Assembly (NCBI GenBank): GCA_049317545.1
Contig: JBMOIB010000037.1
Coordinates: 1 to 23,871, forward strand
DNA from: REEB506 sp049317545
Lineage (GTDB): Bacteria; Pseudomonadota; Alphaproteobacteria; Caulobacterales; Aquidulcibacteraceae
Direction of reading: 5' to 3'
Length of the DNA stretch: 23,871 nt
Both the position numbers and the translations under genes were made by a program. Shown here piece by piece: positions 7,415 to 14,421 of this stretch. The notes below the pieces were generated by a model, which worked only from the letters and a program-made list of their open reading frames with translations, did no database searches and was not told the origin of the DNA. Numbering within the stretch: position 1 is the stretch's first letter; each line of letters opens with the position of its first letter.

Positions 7415-8611
7415 ATGAACGCTGTTTCGCAAAGCCCGCTCTTGCCGGTTTATGCGCCGCCTGCGGAGCGTTTCGTGCGCGGCGAGGGCGTGTGGCTCTA
7501 CACCGATGCGGGCGACAAATACCTGGACTTCATCGCCGGCATTGCGGTCAACGCGCTCGGTCACGCGCACCCGGCTCTGGTTGCGGCTTTGACCGAACAA
7601 GCCGGCAAGCTCTGGCATTTGTCCAACATGTTCCGCATCGAGGGCCAGGAACGTTTGGCGGCGAAATACGTCGCCTCGAGCTTCGCCGACGTCGTCTTCT
7701 TCACGAATTCGGGCACCGAAGCGATCGAGGGCGCGCTCAAAATGGCGCGCAAATTCCACAGCGCGGCCGGTCGTCCCGAACGCATCGACGTGATCGGCTT
7801 CAGCGGCGCATTCCATGGCCGCACCTACGCGGCGATCAACGCCGCCGGAAATCCCTCTTATCTCGATGGGTTTGGTCCGCGCCTTCCTGGCTACGTCTCG
7901 GTCCCCTTCGGCGACCACGATGCGCTCAAGGCGGCGATCGGCCCAACGACGGCTGCAATCATCGTCGAACCCGTGCAGGGCGAGGGCGGGTGCCGCGAGA
8001 TCCCCGCGTCCTGCCTCAAGGGCCTGCGCGATCTGTGTGACGCCCACGGCATTCTGCTGATCTTCGACGAAGTGCAGTGCGGCGCGGGGCGCACCGGAAA
8101 AATGTGGGCCCACGAATGGGCGGGCATCACACCGGACGTCATGGCTGTCGCAAAGGGCGTCGGTGGCGGCTTCCCGATGGGTGCAGTTCTCGCAACCCGC
8201 GACGCTGCGAGCGGCATGGTGCGCGGCGCACACGGCACCACCTTCGGCGGCAATCCGCTGGCGATGGCGGTCGGCGAGGCTTGCTTCGACATTCTCAACG
8301 CGCCGGAATTCCTCGTCCGCGTGCAGGACATCTCCAATCATTTCGGTCAGGCGCTTGAGGGCCTCAAGGATCGTCACCCTGGCCTCGTCGTCGAAGTGCG
8401 CGGCAAGGGCCTGTTGCGGGGGCTCAAACTCGCTGTCGATCCCAAGCCCGTTCAGAATGCGGCCCGGGATCGCCGTCTCTTGGTGGGCGTCGCCGGCGAC
8501 AACGTTCTGCGCATGGCGCCGCCGCTGACGATCGAGCCTTCGCACGTCGGCGAAGCGATTGGCGTGCTTGACGCGGCGCTCTCGAGCGTGAAGGCGGGGC
8601 AGGCGGCGTGA
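7415..8611 (+). CDS. argD: Acetylornithine/succinyldiaminopimelate aminotransferase
   Basis: A 398-residue class-III PLP-dependent aminotransferase. It converts N-acetylglutamate semialdehyde to N-acetylornithine in arginine synthesis and may also serve the lysine pathway. Motifs are WLYTDAGDKYLDFIAGIAVNALGH near the N-terminus, the phosphate-binding NSGTEAIEGALKMAR (S99-G100-T101), the cofactor Asp in LLIFDEVQCGAGRTG, and the Schiff-base Lys247 in MAVAKGVGGGFPMGA. THGTTFGGNPLA-type residues appear near 270. AAGGGAG lies 7 nt before the ATG. The stop overlaps the argF start by 4 nt (GTGA), which implies translational coupling and fixes the identity as ArgD rather than a related GABA transaminase. 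Confidence 0.96.
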   Translation: MNAVSQSPLLPVYAPPAERFVRGEGVWLYTDAGDKYLDFIAGIAVNALGHAHPALVAALTEQAGKLWHLSNMFRIEGQERLAAKYVASSFADVVFFTNSGTEAIEGALKMARKFHSAAGRPERIDVIGFSGAFHGRTYAAINAAGNPSYLDGFGPRLPGYVSVPFGDHDALKAAIGPTTAAIIVEPVQGEGGCREIPASCLKGLRDLCDAHGILLIFDEVQCGAGRTGKMWAHEWAGITPDVMAVAKGVGGGFPMGAVLATRDAASGMVRGAHGTTFGGNPLAMAVGEACFDILNAPEFLVRVQDISNHFGQALEGLKDRHPGLVVEVRGKGLLRGLKLAVDPKPVQNAARDRRLLVGVAGDNVLRMAPPLTIEPSHVGEAIGVLDAALSSVKAGQAA

Positions 8612-9552
8612 GCGGGACGCTCGGGCCTGCGCCGCGACATTTCCTCGATCTATGGCCATTATCCGGCTTGGAGATGCGGGCGCTTCTAGACACGGCGAAA
8701 GCGCGCAAGGCCGCGCGCGCCGGCTTGCCGAAAGCGCGCGCCGACGTGGATCGACCGCTCGACGGGCGTCTCCTCGCGATGATCTTTGAAAAACCGTCGA
8801 CGCGCACGCGCGCGTCGTTCGACGTGGCGATCCGGCAGCTCGGCGGCGTATCGGCCGTCTACAACGCCGCTGACCTCCAAATCGGCCGCGGCGAAACGGT
8901 AGAGGACACCGCGCGGGTCTTGTCGCGTTTCGTCGACGCCGTAATGATCCGTGCGAACTCGCACGAGAGCGTTGCGGATTTCGCCGGCGCCGCCGACGTG
9001 CCGGTGATCAACGGCCTCACGGACAAAAGCCACCCGTGCCAGATCCTCGCCGACCTTTTGACCTTCGAGGAGAAGGTCGGCCCCGTCGCCGGCGCGCGGC
9101 TCGCCTGGGTCGGCGACGGCAACAATGTCTGTGCGAGCTTCATCCATGCCGCGCCGAAGCTCGGCTATGAGCTGACGATCGCGGCGCCCAAGCGCTATGC
9201 GCCGCCGCAGGCCGATATTGATCGCGCACGCGCCGAGGGCGCCGTCATCGTCGTGACTGACGATCCCGTCGATGCGGTCAAAGGCGCCGACGCTGTCATC
9301 GCCGACACGTGGGTTTCGATGGGCGACCTCGATCGCGAGGAGCGCCTCTCAACGCTCGCGCCCTATTGCGTCAATTCCGCATTGATGGCGCATGCCGCGC
9401 GGCACGCGATCTTCCTCCATTGTTTGCCGGCGCACCGCGGCGAGGAAGTGACGGCCGACGTCATCGACGGTCCGCAGTCGGTGGTGTTCGACGAGGCGGA
9501 AAACCGCGTGCACGCGCAAAAAGCCGTGCTTCTCTGGTGTCTCGGCGTGTGA
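8608..9552 (+). CDS. argF: Ornithine carbamoyltransferase
   Basis: A 314-residue enzyme that makes citrulline from ornithine and carbamoyl phosphate, step six of arginine synthesis. The carbamoyl-phosphate motif STRTR is at 64-68 (within FEKPSTRTRASF). HPCQ is at 142-145, the ornithine-binding SMG loop at 237-239 (DTWVSMGD), and the catalytic HCLPAHRGEEV begins at residue 271. The length is normal. The GTG start overlaps the argD stop by 4 nt. hslO starts 4 nt after the argF stop, so the three genes are probably co-transcribed. No ArgR-type operator was recognised. Confidence 0.97.
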   Translation: MSGTLGPAPRHFLDLWPLSGLEMRALLDTAKARKAARAGLPKARADVDRPLDGRLLAMIFEKPSTRTRASFDVAIRQLGGVSAVYNAADLQIGRGETVEDTARVLSRFVDAVMIRANSHESVADFAGAADVPVINGLTDKSHPCQILADLLTFEEKVGPVAGARLAWVGDGNNVCASFIHAAPKLGYELTIAAPKRYAPPQADIDRARAEGAVIVVTDDPVDAVKGADAVIADTWVSMGDLDREERLSTLAPYCVNSALMAHAARHAIFLHCLPAHRGEEVTADVIDGPQSVVFDEAENRVHAQKAVLLWCLGV

Positions 9553-9556
9553 TCCG

Positions 9557-10468
9557 GTGAGCAGCGTCGATCCCGGCGAGAGCGTCGCCGCGTTCCAACT
9601 CGAAACGGCGCCGGCGCGCGGTCGTATCGCGCGCTTGGGCGCATCAACGATCGACGCCATCCTGCGCCGCCATGCCTATCCGCGTCCGGTTGCGCTGCTG
9701 CTCGGCGAAGCCTTGGCGCTGGCGGCTTTGATCGGATCGCTCGCGAAGTTCCAGGGTCGCGTGACCTTGCAGGCCGAGGGTGACGGACCGGTGCGCCTGC
9801 TCGTTGCGGAGTATCGCACCGACGGCGGCCTGCGCGGCTATGCGCGGATTTCGGACGAAGCCGCGGCGACGATCACTGCCCAGCATGCGCTTTCACCTGC
9901 GGCGCTGATCGGAGAGGGGGCGCTGACGCTCACGATCGATCAGGGTCCGGACACCGATCAGATGCAGGGCGTGGTTCCGCTGGAGGGCGATACGCTCGCC
10001 GCTTGCGCCGAGGCCTATTTCGAACGCTCCGAACAGACGCCGACGCGGATCCGGCTCGCCGTCGTCGAAGAGGTGAGCCCGGGCGTCGGCGGCGTTTGGA
10101 TGGCCGGCGGAATTCTCCTTCAGAGGATCGCTGGCGACGTTGCACGCGGCGACGTCGAGGAGGGCTGGCGCACCAGCGTCATCCTGTTCGACACCGTCAC
10201 TGACGCGGAGCTCGCCGATCGCGCCCTGAGCCCGGATCGCCTTCTGTATCGCCTGTTCAACGAGGTCGGTGTGCGTCTGGCGCCCGCTGGCCCGCTAAGC
10301 GATTTCTGCCCGTGCGATCGAGAGCGCCTGGCGGCGGTTCTTCGTGGTTACGCGGCTGACGAGCTGGCCGGCTTCGCCGAGGCGGATGGACTCATCCATG
10401 CGCGCTGCCAGTTCTGTGCGCGCGTCTACCTGCTCGATCCGAACGACCTCGCCGCGCCGCTCACCTGA
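9557..10468 (+). CDS. hslO: Redox-regulated molecular chaperone Hsp33
   Basis: A 303-residue cytoplasmic holdase that becomes active when oxidants release its zinc and form disulfides. The four zinc cysteines are present in the C-terminal switch: C251 and C253 (CPC) and C284 and C287 (CQFC), with a 30-residue spacer that fits the CxC...CxxC pattern. The N-terminal domain shows the family's ALALAALIGSLAKFQGRVTLQAEGDGP region. It starts with GTG 4 nt after argF, and this arg-hslO arrangement is known from other alphaproteobacteria. Its 3' end overlaps by 8 nt the end of the convergent SDR gene, so there is no room for a terminator between them. Confidence 0.95.
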   Translation: MSSVDPGESVAAFQLETAPARGRIARLGASTIDAILRRHAYPRPVALLLGEALALAALIGSLAKFQGRVTLQAEGDGPVRLLVAEYRTDGGLRGYARISDEAAATITAQHALSPAALIGEGALTLTIDQGPDTDQMQGVVPLEGDTLAACAEAYFERSEQTPTRIRLAVVEEVSPGVGGVWMAGGILLQRIAGDVARGDVEEGWRTSVILFDTVTDAELADRALSPDRLLYRLFNEVGVRLAPAGPLSDFCPCDRERLAAVLRGYAADELAGFAEADGLIHARCQFCARVYLLDPNDLAAPLT

Positions 10469-11201
10469 AGGCGAAATCGGTGTCATGGCTCGTCAAACGC
10501 AATCCGGAATCGACATAAATCGTCTGGCCCGTGACCGCGGGAGACATCGCCAGATACGCCACCGCACGACCGACGTCCTCGGGCGTCGCCCCATACTGAA
10601 GCGGCGTCTGCGCGTGCAGCCGATCGAAATCGGCCTGCGCCTGACCGGGCGAGGGCAATGTGTAGCCGGGGGCGACCGCATTGACGCGGATGCGCGGCGC
10701 CAGTGCGCGCGCCAGCACATCGGTGGCGCCCATCAAAGCGTACTTGGACAGCGTGTAGGAGAGATGATCCGGGTACGGACTGGCGAGCTTGAAATCGAGA
10801 AAGTTGACGACTACGCCGCGCGCATCGTCTGGCAGTGCCCGCGCGAACGCCTGGATCAGCCGGATCGGCGCGCTCGCATTGATCGCGATATGCCGGTCGA
10901 GTGCGGCCCGGCTGAAGCTCTCCAGCGCATCATGCTCGAAAATCGCCGCGCAATTGACCAGCGCGCGCAAAGGCTTGCCGGCGGCGTCGACAAGCCCCGC
11001 CGCCGCGTCGTCGTCGCTCAGATCGGCCTGAACGGCGACGGCGCTGCGCCCCAGGGCCTCGATCTCCCGGCAGGCGGCGTCGGCGTCGCTGCGCGAACCA
11101 TTATAATGGACCACGATGTCGTAACCGGTCTCCGCAAGTGCGAGCGCGGACGCCCGTCCCAGGCGCTTGGCTCCGCCGGTGACCAGCGCCCAGCCGCTCA
11201 C
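10461..11201 (-). CDS. Short-chain dehydrogenase, pteridine-reductase-like (PTR1/FolM group)
   Basis: A 246-residue NAD(P)H-dependent reductase. The Rossmann motif is TGGAKRLG (8-15); HYNGSRSDAD (32-41) is where NADPH-type members bind the 2'-phosphate; the catalytic pair is Tyr149/Lys153 in YTLSK. The usual SDR catalytic Ser 13 residues before Tyr is replaced by Asp136. The spacing D-13-Y-4-K is that of pteridine reductase PTR1 (Asp181/Tyr194/Lys198 in Leishmania), and the KRLGR and HYNGS stretches resemble it too. The GTG start overlaps the folB stop by 4 nt, which supports a role in pterin or folate reduction (dihydromonapterin, dihydrobiopterin or dihydrofolate). The exact substrate is inferred; a generic 3-oxoacyl-type SDR is the alternative. 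Confidence 0.85.
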   Translation of the reverse strand: MSGWALVTGGAKRLGRASALALAETGYDIVVHYNGSRSDADAACREIEALGRSAVAVQADLSDDDAAAGLVDAAGKPLRALVNCAAIFEHDALESFSRAALDRHIAINASAPIRLIQAFARALPDDARGVVVNFLDFKLASPYPDHLSYTLSKYALMGATDVLARALAPRIRVNAVAPGYTLPSPGQAQADFDRLHAQTPLQYGATPEDVGRAVAYLAMSPAVTGQTIYVDSGLRLTSHDTDFAFR

Positions 11202-11632
11202 AGCCGGGCCTGCGCGCGCGCATCTTCCTCAGTCGCCATTGCGGCGAGGCGATGGGTGGCGTGTTCGGCGTAGCGTCGCAGCGAGACCGAGACCAAGCCA
11301 GCCCCCTCCAGGACAGCTGGCTTTTTGACCTCCACTTCGACGAAGGCAATGCGCGGCGACAGCGCAAGGACGTGCGCCGCCACGACGTCGGCCACCGTCT
11401 CGATCAGGTGGATTTCGCCATGGCGGCCAAGCCCGCTTTGCAGAAACGCGATGATCGCGTCGTAGTCGACGGTGTGGGCAAGGCGATCGGCGCGCGCAAA
11501 ATGCGGCGGATCGAACAGGTGAAGGAATACGGAAACGAGAACCTGTTGCGCGTGCGCGCGCTCGGCTTCGGGGACGCCAAGACGCAATTCGACGGGAACG
11601 TCTGTCAGCGCGATGGAATGACGATCATGCAT
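11198..11632 (-). CDS. folB: Dihydroneopterin aldolase family protein
   Basis: 144 residues, resembling FolB, which releases glycolaldehyde from 7,8-dihydroneopterin in folate synthesis. Seen are the start LTDVPVELRLGVPEAERAHAQ with the conserved Glu (about residue 22), TVDYDAI with Tyr57, and the late VEVEVKKPAVLEG with the catalytic-type Lys103/104 before Pro. The C-terminal 25 residues are an unremarkable Ala-rich tail. AAAGGAG stands close before the ATG (3-4 nt), a short spacing. It follows fliE by 39 nt on the same strand and is coupled by a GTGA overlap to the pteridine-reductase-like gene. Some FolB paralogues act as epimerases, so the activity is inferred from family. Confidence 0.85.
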   Translation of the reverse strand: MHDRHSIALTDVPVELRLGVPEAERAHAQQVLVSVFLHLFDPPHFARADRLAHTVDYDAIIAFLQSGLGRHGEIHLIETVADVVAAHVLALSPRIAFVEVEVKKPAVLEGAGLVSVSLRRYAEHATHRLAAMATEEDARAQARL

Positions 11633-11645
11633 ACGCTCCTTTAGC

Positions 11646-11663
11646 CTTCGCGAACACGCGAAG
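11646..11663 (-). other. Hairpin between fliE and folB
   Basis: A perfect 7-bp stem, CTTCGCG and CGCGAAG, with a 4-nt loop lies just upstream of the folB ribosome site. There is no T-run on either strand, so it is not a standard terminator. It could be an mRNA processing or stability element separating flagellar from folate genes. Confidence 0.35.
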
Positions 11664-11671
11664 CGAGGGCG

Positions 11672-11983
11672 TCAGATCGGCATGCGCAGGATTTCCTGGT
11701 AGGCCTGGATCACTTGGTCGCGAACAGTGATCACGGTTTCGAGCGTGGTTTCGGCCGCGGCGATCGCGGTCACTACGTCGACGATGTCGGCGCGGCCGGC
11801 CGCTGCCTGCATGGCGGTGGTCTCGGCTTTCTTGGTCGCCGTTGCGGCCGTGTCCACCGCACCTTTGACCATCTGGCCGAAATCGATACTGTCCGGCCCT
11901 TCGCCCGCGTCGGTCGGCGCCGACTTCAACGCGCGCGCGGCGGCCTGATACGCGCGGGATGCGGAAATTGGGTCGATCGCCAT
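11672..11983 (-). CDS. fliE: Flagellar hook-basal body complex protein FliE
   Basis: A 103-residue protein that joins the MS ring to the proximal rod. The N-terminus is MAIDPISASRAYQAA. The C-terminal half, ADIVDVVTAIAAAETTLETVITVRDQVIQAYQEILRMPI, carries the strongly conserved FliE signature (VxxVxxAExxLxxxxxVRDKVIxAYQEIMRMxI). The length is right for the family. It lies 43 nt after flgC in the order flgB-flgC-fliE common in alphaproteobacteria. A 16-bp perfect palindrome (12009-12024) sits between flgC and fliE. Confidence 0.95.
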   Translation of the reverse strand: MAIDPISASRAYQAAARALKSAPTDAGEGPDSIDFGQMVKGAVDTAATATKKAETTAMQAAAGRADIVDVVTAIAAAETTLETVITVRDQVIQAYQEILRMPI

Positions 11984-12008
11984 GTCCTCGCTCCCTCGTC
12001 CCTGCAGT

Positions 12009-12024
12009 CAGCGCCGCGGCGCTG
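12009..12024. repeat. 16-bp perfect palindrome between flgC and fliE
   Basis: CAGCGCCGCGGCGCTG reads the same on both strands. As RNA it can fold into a 6-bp stem with a CGCG loop. It falls in the 43-nt flgC-fliE gap; function unknown, possibly mRNA stability. Confidence 0.35.
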
Positions 12025-12026
12025 GC

Positions 12027-12440
12027 TCAGCGGCGCAGCAAGTCGAGCGCTTTGCTCGTCATCGCGCGTGCAGCTTCGATCATGCTCAGATTCGCTTCGT
12101 AGGCGCGCGAAGCTTCACGCAGATCCATCATTTCGATGAGGCTGTCGACGTTGGGCAATTTCACCATACCCGAAGCATTGGCCGCCGGATGGCTGGGGAT
12201 GTACTGCAGCTTGAAATCGGATTTGTCGTCCATCGCGCCAACGAGGCGCACACCGAACGCGTCTTCGTCTTTCAGCTCGGCGCCCTGCAACACTGGAATC
12301 CGGCGTCGATAGGGGTCTGAGCCCGGCGTCTGGCCGGTGGAATTGGCGTTGGCCATGTTCTCTGCAGCGATCCGCATACGCGCCGTTTGGGCGCGCATGC
12401 CGCTGGCTGCGGCGGCCATGGCGGCGTTGATGTCGCTCAT
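12027..12440 (-). CDS. flgC: Flagellar proximal rod protein FlgC
   Basis: 137 residues. The N-terminal rod/hook motif (about 6-36) reads MAAAASGMRAQTARMRIAAENMANANST, with the ANANST box typical of FlgC. The C-terminal coiled segment (about 100-137) reads VDSLIEMMDLREASRAYEANLSMIEAARAMTSKALDLLR and contains the family's conserved E-M/A-S-R-A-Y-E-A-N core. It forms part of the axial rod in the periplasm. It starts 10 nt after the flgB stop. Confidence 0.96.
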   Translation of the reverse strand: MSDINAAMAAAASGMRAQTARMRIAAENMANANSTGQTPGSDPYRRRIPVLQGAELKDEDAFGVRLVGAMDDKSDFKLQYIPSHPAANASGMVKLPNVDSLIEMMDLREASRAYEANLSMIEAARAMTSKALDLLRR

Positions 12441-12450
12441 CGATCAGCTC

Positions 12451-12843
12451 CTAGCGGCCGGGCGCCCGCGCCGCAATGCGCAGCAGCGAGAGCCCTTTTT
12501 GGTACAGCGCGATCGAGGTCTCGAAGTCCTGGCGCGTCTGCGCGGCCTTCATCACCTGATCTTCGAGTTGCACAGCGTTGCCGTCGAGGGTCGTTTCCCC
12601 GTCGGGGCTCTTGATGACGCGGGCCAGGGACGTCGAGACGCTCATCGATCCGCGGCCGCCGTTCGCAGACTGGCGCATGGCGTCGGTGAGCGCCTTGTCG
12701 AACCTTGAGGTGTCGACGTCGCGCGGCACGTAGCCCGGCGTCGAGGCGTTGGCGATGTTTTCCGAGATGAGTTTCTGCCGCTGGCCCGATAGTTCGAGCC
12801 GCGCGCGCAGCGCCGAGAAATAGGGCTGATCGAGCAGGGACAC
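12451..12843 (-). CDS. flgB: Flagellar proximal rod protein FlgB
   Basis: 130 residues from the GTG at 12843. This start gives the typical N-terminus (SLLDQPYFSAL), is preceded by GGAGG with a 5-nt spacer, and gives the normal FlgB length. An ATG at 12876 in the same frame adds 11 residues but lies against the CtrA box, so it is less likely. Rod motif: LISENIANASTPGYVPRDVD (about 25-45). The C-terminal helix is QVMKAAQTRQDFETSIALYQKGLSLLRIAAR, the region that packs axial proteins. It is the first gene of the minus-strand run flgB-flgC-fliE-folB-SDR, headed by a CtrA site 35 nt upstream. Confidence 0.94.
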   Translation of the reverse strand: MSLLDQPYFSALRARLELSGQRQKLISENIANASTPGYVPRDVDTSRFDKALTDAMRQSANGGRGSMSVSTSLARVIKSPDGETTLDGNAVQLEDQVMKAAQTRQDFETSIALYQKGLSLLRIAARAPGR

Positions 12844-12878
12844 ATCCGCCTCCAATGCGCACCTTCGCGCGATCATGG

Positions 12879-12893
12879 TTAATTGCGGCTTAA
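12879..12893. promoter_or_regulatory. CtrA binding site between flgB and fliO
   Basis: On the plus strand this is TTAA-TTGCGGC-TTAA. On the minus strand it continues as TTAA-N7-TTAACCAT, the full Caulobacter CtrA consensus. It is 35 bp upstream of the flgB start and 66 bp upstream of fliO, in the only gap between the two divergent flagellar units. The longer consensus half faces flgB. Pattern seen directly; CtrA control is inferred from known class II flagellar promoters. Confidence 0.75.
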
Positions 12894-12959
12894 GCGCCTT
12901 GAGCCGGTCCGCGACTCGCAGCCTTTTCCGAGCCTGCCGACAGAAGGGAGGCGCCGCTT

Positions 12960-13259
12960 ATGGATGTGCTCGATTGGGGGCGAGCGGTGTTTGCACTGCT
13001 CGCGACCTTGGCCCTGATCGGGCTTCTCGCGCTTGCGGCGCGCAGGGTCGCTGCGACCCAGACGACGCTCAATGGCCAGACGCGGCGACTGCGGGTCGTC
13101 GAACGGCTGATGCTCGATCCACGGCGGCAATTGGCGCTGGTGGCGTTCGACGGGCGCGAGCATCTCCTTCTGTTGTCCCCATTCGGCGACCGGGCCATTG
13201 CGAGCCGTGATGTCCAGGCGCCAGCCGCCGTCGCGCCAGAGGGAGAGGCGCCGCAATGA
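12960..13259 (+). CDS. fliO: FliO-like flagellar export protein
   Basis: 99 residues with one N-terminal membrane helix (about 8-28, AVFALLATLALIGLLALAARR) and a short cytoplasmic domain. That domain contains RRLRVVERLMLDPRRQLALVAFDGREHLLLLSPFGDRAI, a pattern of FliO proteins (basic start, L-D-x-R-x-x-L-x-L-V, then H/Y-L-L-L). FliO helps assemble the FliP ring of the export gate. GGGAGG is 8 nt before the ATG. The stop overlaps the fliP start by 4 nt (ATGA). The family is poorly conserved, so the call rests on shape, motif and position. Confidence 0.82.
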   Translation: MDVLDWGRAVFALLATLALIGLLALAARRVAATQTTLNGQTRRLRVVERLMLDPRRQLALVAFDGREHLLLLSPFGDRAIASRDVQAPAAVAPEGEAPQ

Positions 13260-14080
13260 GCCGTCCAGCACGCAAAACGCCCGCCCAGCTCAAGCGCGAG
13301 CTCGGTTGGCTTGCCATCGGCCTGATCGCACCGCTCGTTTTTGCCTGGGCTCTGTTTGCGTTCGGCGGCGTCGCCGCGGCTCAGGGTGCGCCCAGCCCTG
13401 CCATCAATATCGACCTCGGCACCGGCGCGGGGCTGACCGAACGGGTGCTTCAGCTCACTGCGCTGGTGACGGTGCTGTCGCTCGCGCCTTCTATCCTGAT
13501 CATGACGACCTGTTTCGTCCGGATCGTCGTAGTTCTGTCGCTGCTGCGCACCGCGATCGGCTTGCAGCAGGCGCCGCCGAATGTGGTGATCGTTTCGTTG
13601 GCGCTGTTCCTGACGGCGTTCGTGATGCAGCCCACATGGGACGCCGCGTATCAGGCCGGCGTGCGCCCGGTTATGGACGGGACGATGACGCTTACGGAAG
13701 CCTATCCGCGGGTGGCAGAGCCGTTGCGCGACTTCATGCTCAAGCAAACGCGCGAGGCGGATCTCAAGCTGTTCGTCGACATGGCCAAGCTCGAGGCGCC
13801 CCCGCAAACGGCAGACGATCTTCCGCTGCGCATCGTCATCCCGTCGTTCATGATTTCGGAGCTCAGGCGGGCGTTCGAGATCGGCTTCATGCTCTTCATC
13901 CCGTTCCTGATCATCGACCTCGTGGTGAGTTCGCTGCTCATGGCCATGGGGATGATGATGGTCCCTCCGGTGACCATCAGCCTGCCATTCAAACTGATTT
14001 TCTTCGTGCTGGTGGACGGTTGGCGGCTGATCGCGGGGGCGCTCGTCGAGAGCTTCGCCGCAGGGCCGCCCGCCGGTTAG
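13256..14080 (+). CDS. fliP: Flagellar type III export gate protein FliP
   Basis: 274 residues. An N-terminal hydrophobic leader (about 16-42, ending in VAAAQG) probably acts as a signal peptide. It is followed by LTALVTVLSLAPSILIMTTCFVRIVVVLSLLRTAIGLQQAPPNVVIVSLALFLT, a hallmark of FliP. MQPTWDAAY, the periplasmic segment, and IVIPSFMISELRRAFEIGFMLFIPFLIIDLVVSSLLMAMGMMMVPP complete the family pattern. FliP forms the five-subunit core of the export pore with FliQ and FliR. It is coupled to fliO by an ATGA overlap. fliQ is not adjacent: a 341-bp gap follows. Confidence 0.97.
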   Translation: MSRPARKTPAQLKRELGWLAIGLIAPLVFAWALFAFGGVAAAQGAPSPAINIDLGTGAGLTERVLQLTALVTVLSLAPSILIMTTCFVRIVVVLSLLRTAIGLQQAPPNVVIVSLALFLTAFVMQPTWDAAYQAGVRPVMDGTMTLTEAYPRVAEPLRDFMLKQTREADLKLFVDMAKLEAPPQTADDLPLRIVIPSFMISELRRAFEIGFMLFIPFLIIDLVVSSLLMAMGMMMVPPVTISLPFKLIFFVLVDGWRLIAGALVESFAAGPPAG

Positions 14081-14187
14081 CGGCGCTCCAGGCCGTACCC
14101 GTCGATCAGGCGGCGACCGTAATCATCCGACCCCGTCGTCGCCGACTTGAACCAAGTTCTGATCTTTGAGAGCCAAGTCCAGATCAT
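14077..14187 (-). CDS. Candidate small protein, 36 residues, function unknown
   Basis: I do not recognise this ORF. It has a near-perfect ribosome site (GGTGGAGG, with 5 nt between GGAGG and the ATG at 14187). Third codon positions are about 80 percent G or C, like neighbouring real genes. The product has a Trp-rich, basic start (MIWTWLSKIRTWFK, possibly amphipathic) and an acidic-to-basic tail ending DGYGLERR. It converges on fliP with a 3-base overlap of the two stop codons. The opposite-strand frame in the same region has poorer codon bias and no comparable ribosome site. Nothing assigns a function. It could be a small membrane-surface protein or chance. Confidence 0.45.
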   Translation of the reverse strand: MIWTWLSKIRTWFKSATTGSDDYGRRLIDGYGLERR

Positions 14188-14421
14188 GACGTCCTCCACC
14201 CAGCTTTTCGCGTTTCGAGAACAGTTACATGGATTTGCCGTTGGGGAAGCCCTGCGTGTCGGAAAGTCCCCAGGTGCGGCGGATTTGACACAGCGTTTGT
14301 GTGCGCTTGGCGAGGCTTTGCGCGGCGCTTGGGCGTTTGGCGACCATCGCCTCCCGCGCGTTAACGCTCGATTCACCATGCGGCCGCTTGCTGAGCCGGT
14401 CTTCGGAAAGGGAGTCGCGCC
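14188..14421. promoter_or_regulatory. Leader/promoter region upstream of fliQ
   Basis: There is no supported gene in these 234 bases. The region holds a 5+5 bp inverted repeat ACACA-N5-TGTGT (14288-14302), the CtrA-like site 14361-14379, and a GATTC methylation-type site (14370-14374). GGAAAGGGAG (about 14405-14414) is the ribosome site for fliQ. A promoter for the candidate small minus-strand gene would also have to lie here. Confidence 0.4.
14361..14379 (+). promoter_or_regulatory. CtrA-like site with internal GANTC, upstream of fliQ
   Basis: TTAA-CGCTCGA-TTCACCAT differs from the full consensus TTAA-N7-TTAACCAT in a single base. It lies 42 bp before the fliQ ATG in the correct orientation. 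A GATTC CcrM-type site (14370-14374) overlaps the spacer and the second half-site. The Caulobacter fliQ operon is a known CtrA-controlled class II operon; the site here is inferred from pattern. Confidence 0.62.

Noticed and set aside
7391..8659. 422-codon minus-strand open frame
   Set aside because: Antisense shadow of argD, same compositional signature.
10344..11273. 309-codon plus-strand open frame opposite the SDR
   Set aside because: Arg-rich translation without motifs; the minus-strand SDR has clear cofactor and catalytic residues.
12890..13807. 305-codon minus-strand open frame spanning fliO-fliP
   Set aside because: Arg/His-rich shadow opposite two convincing flagellar genes and across the flgB promoter region.
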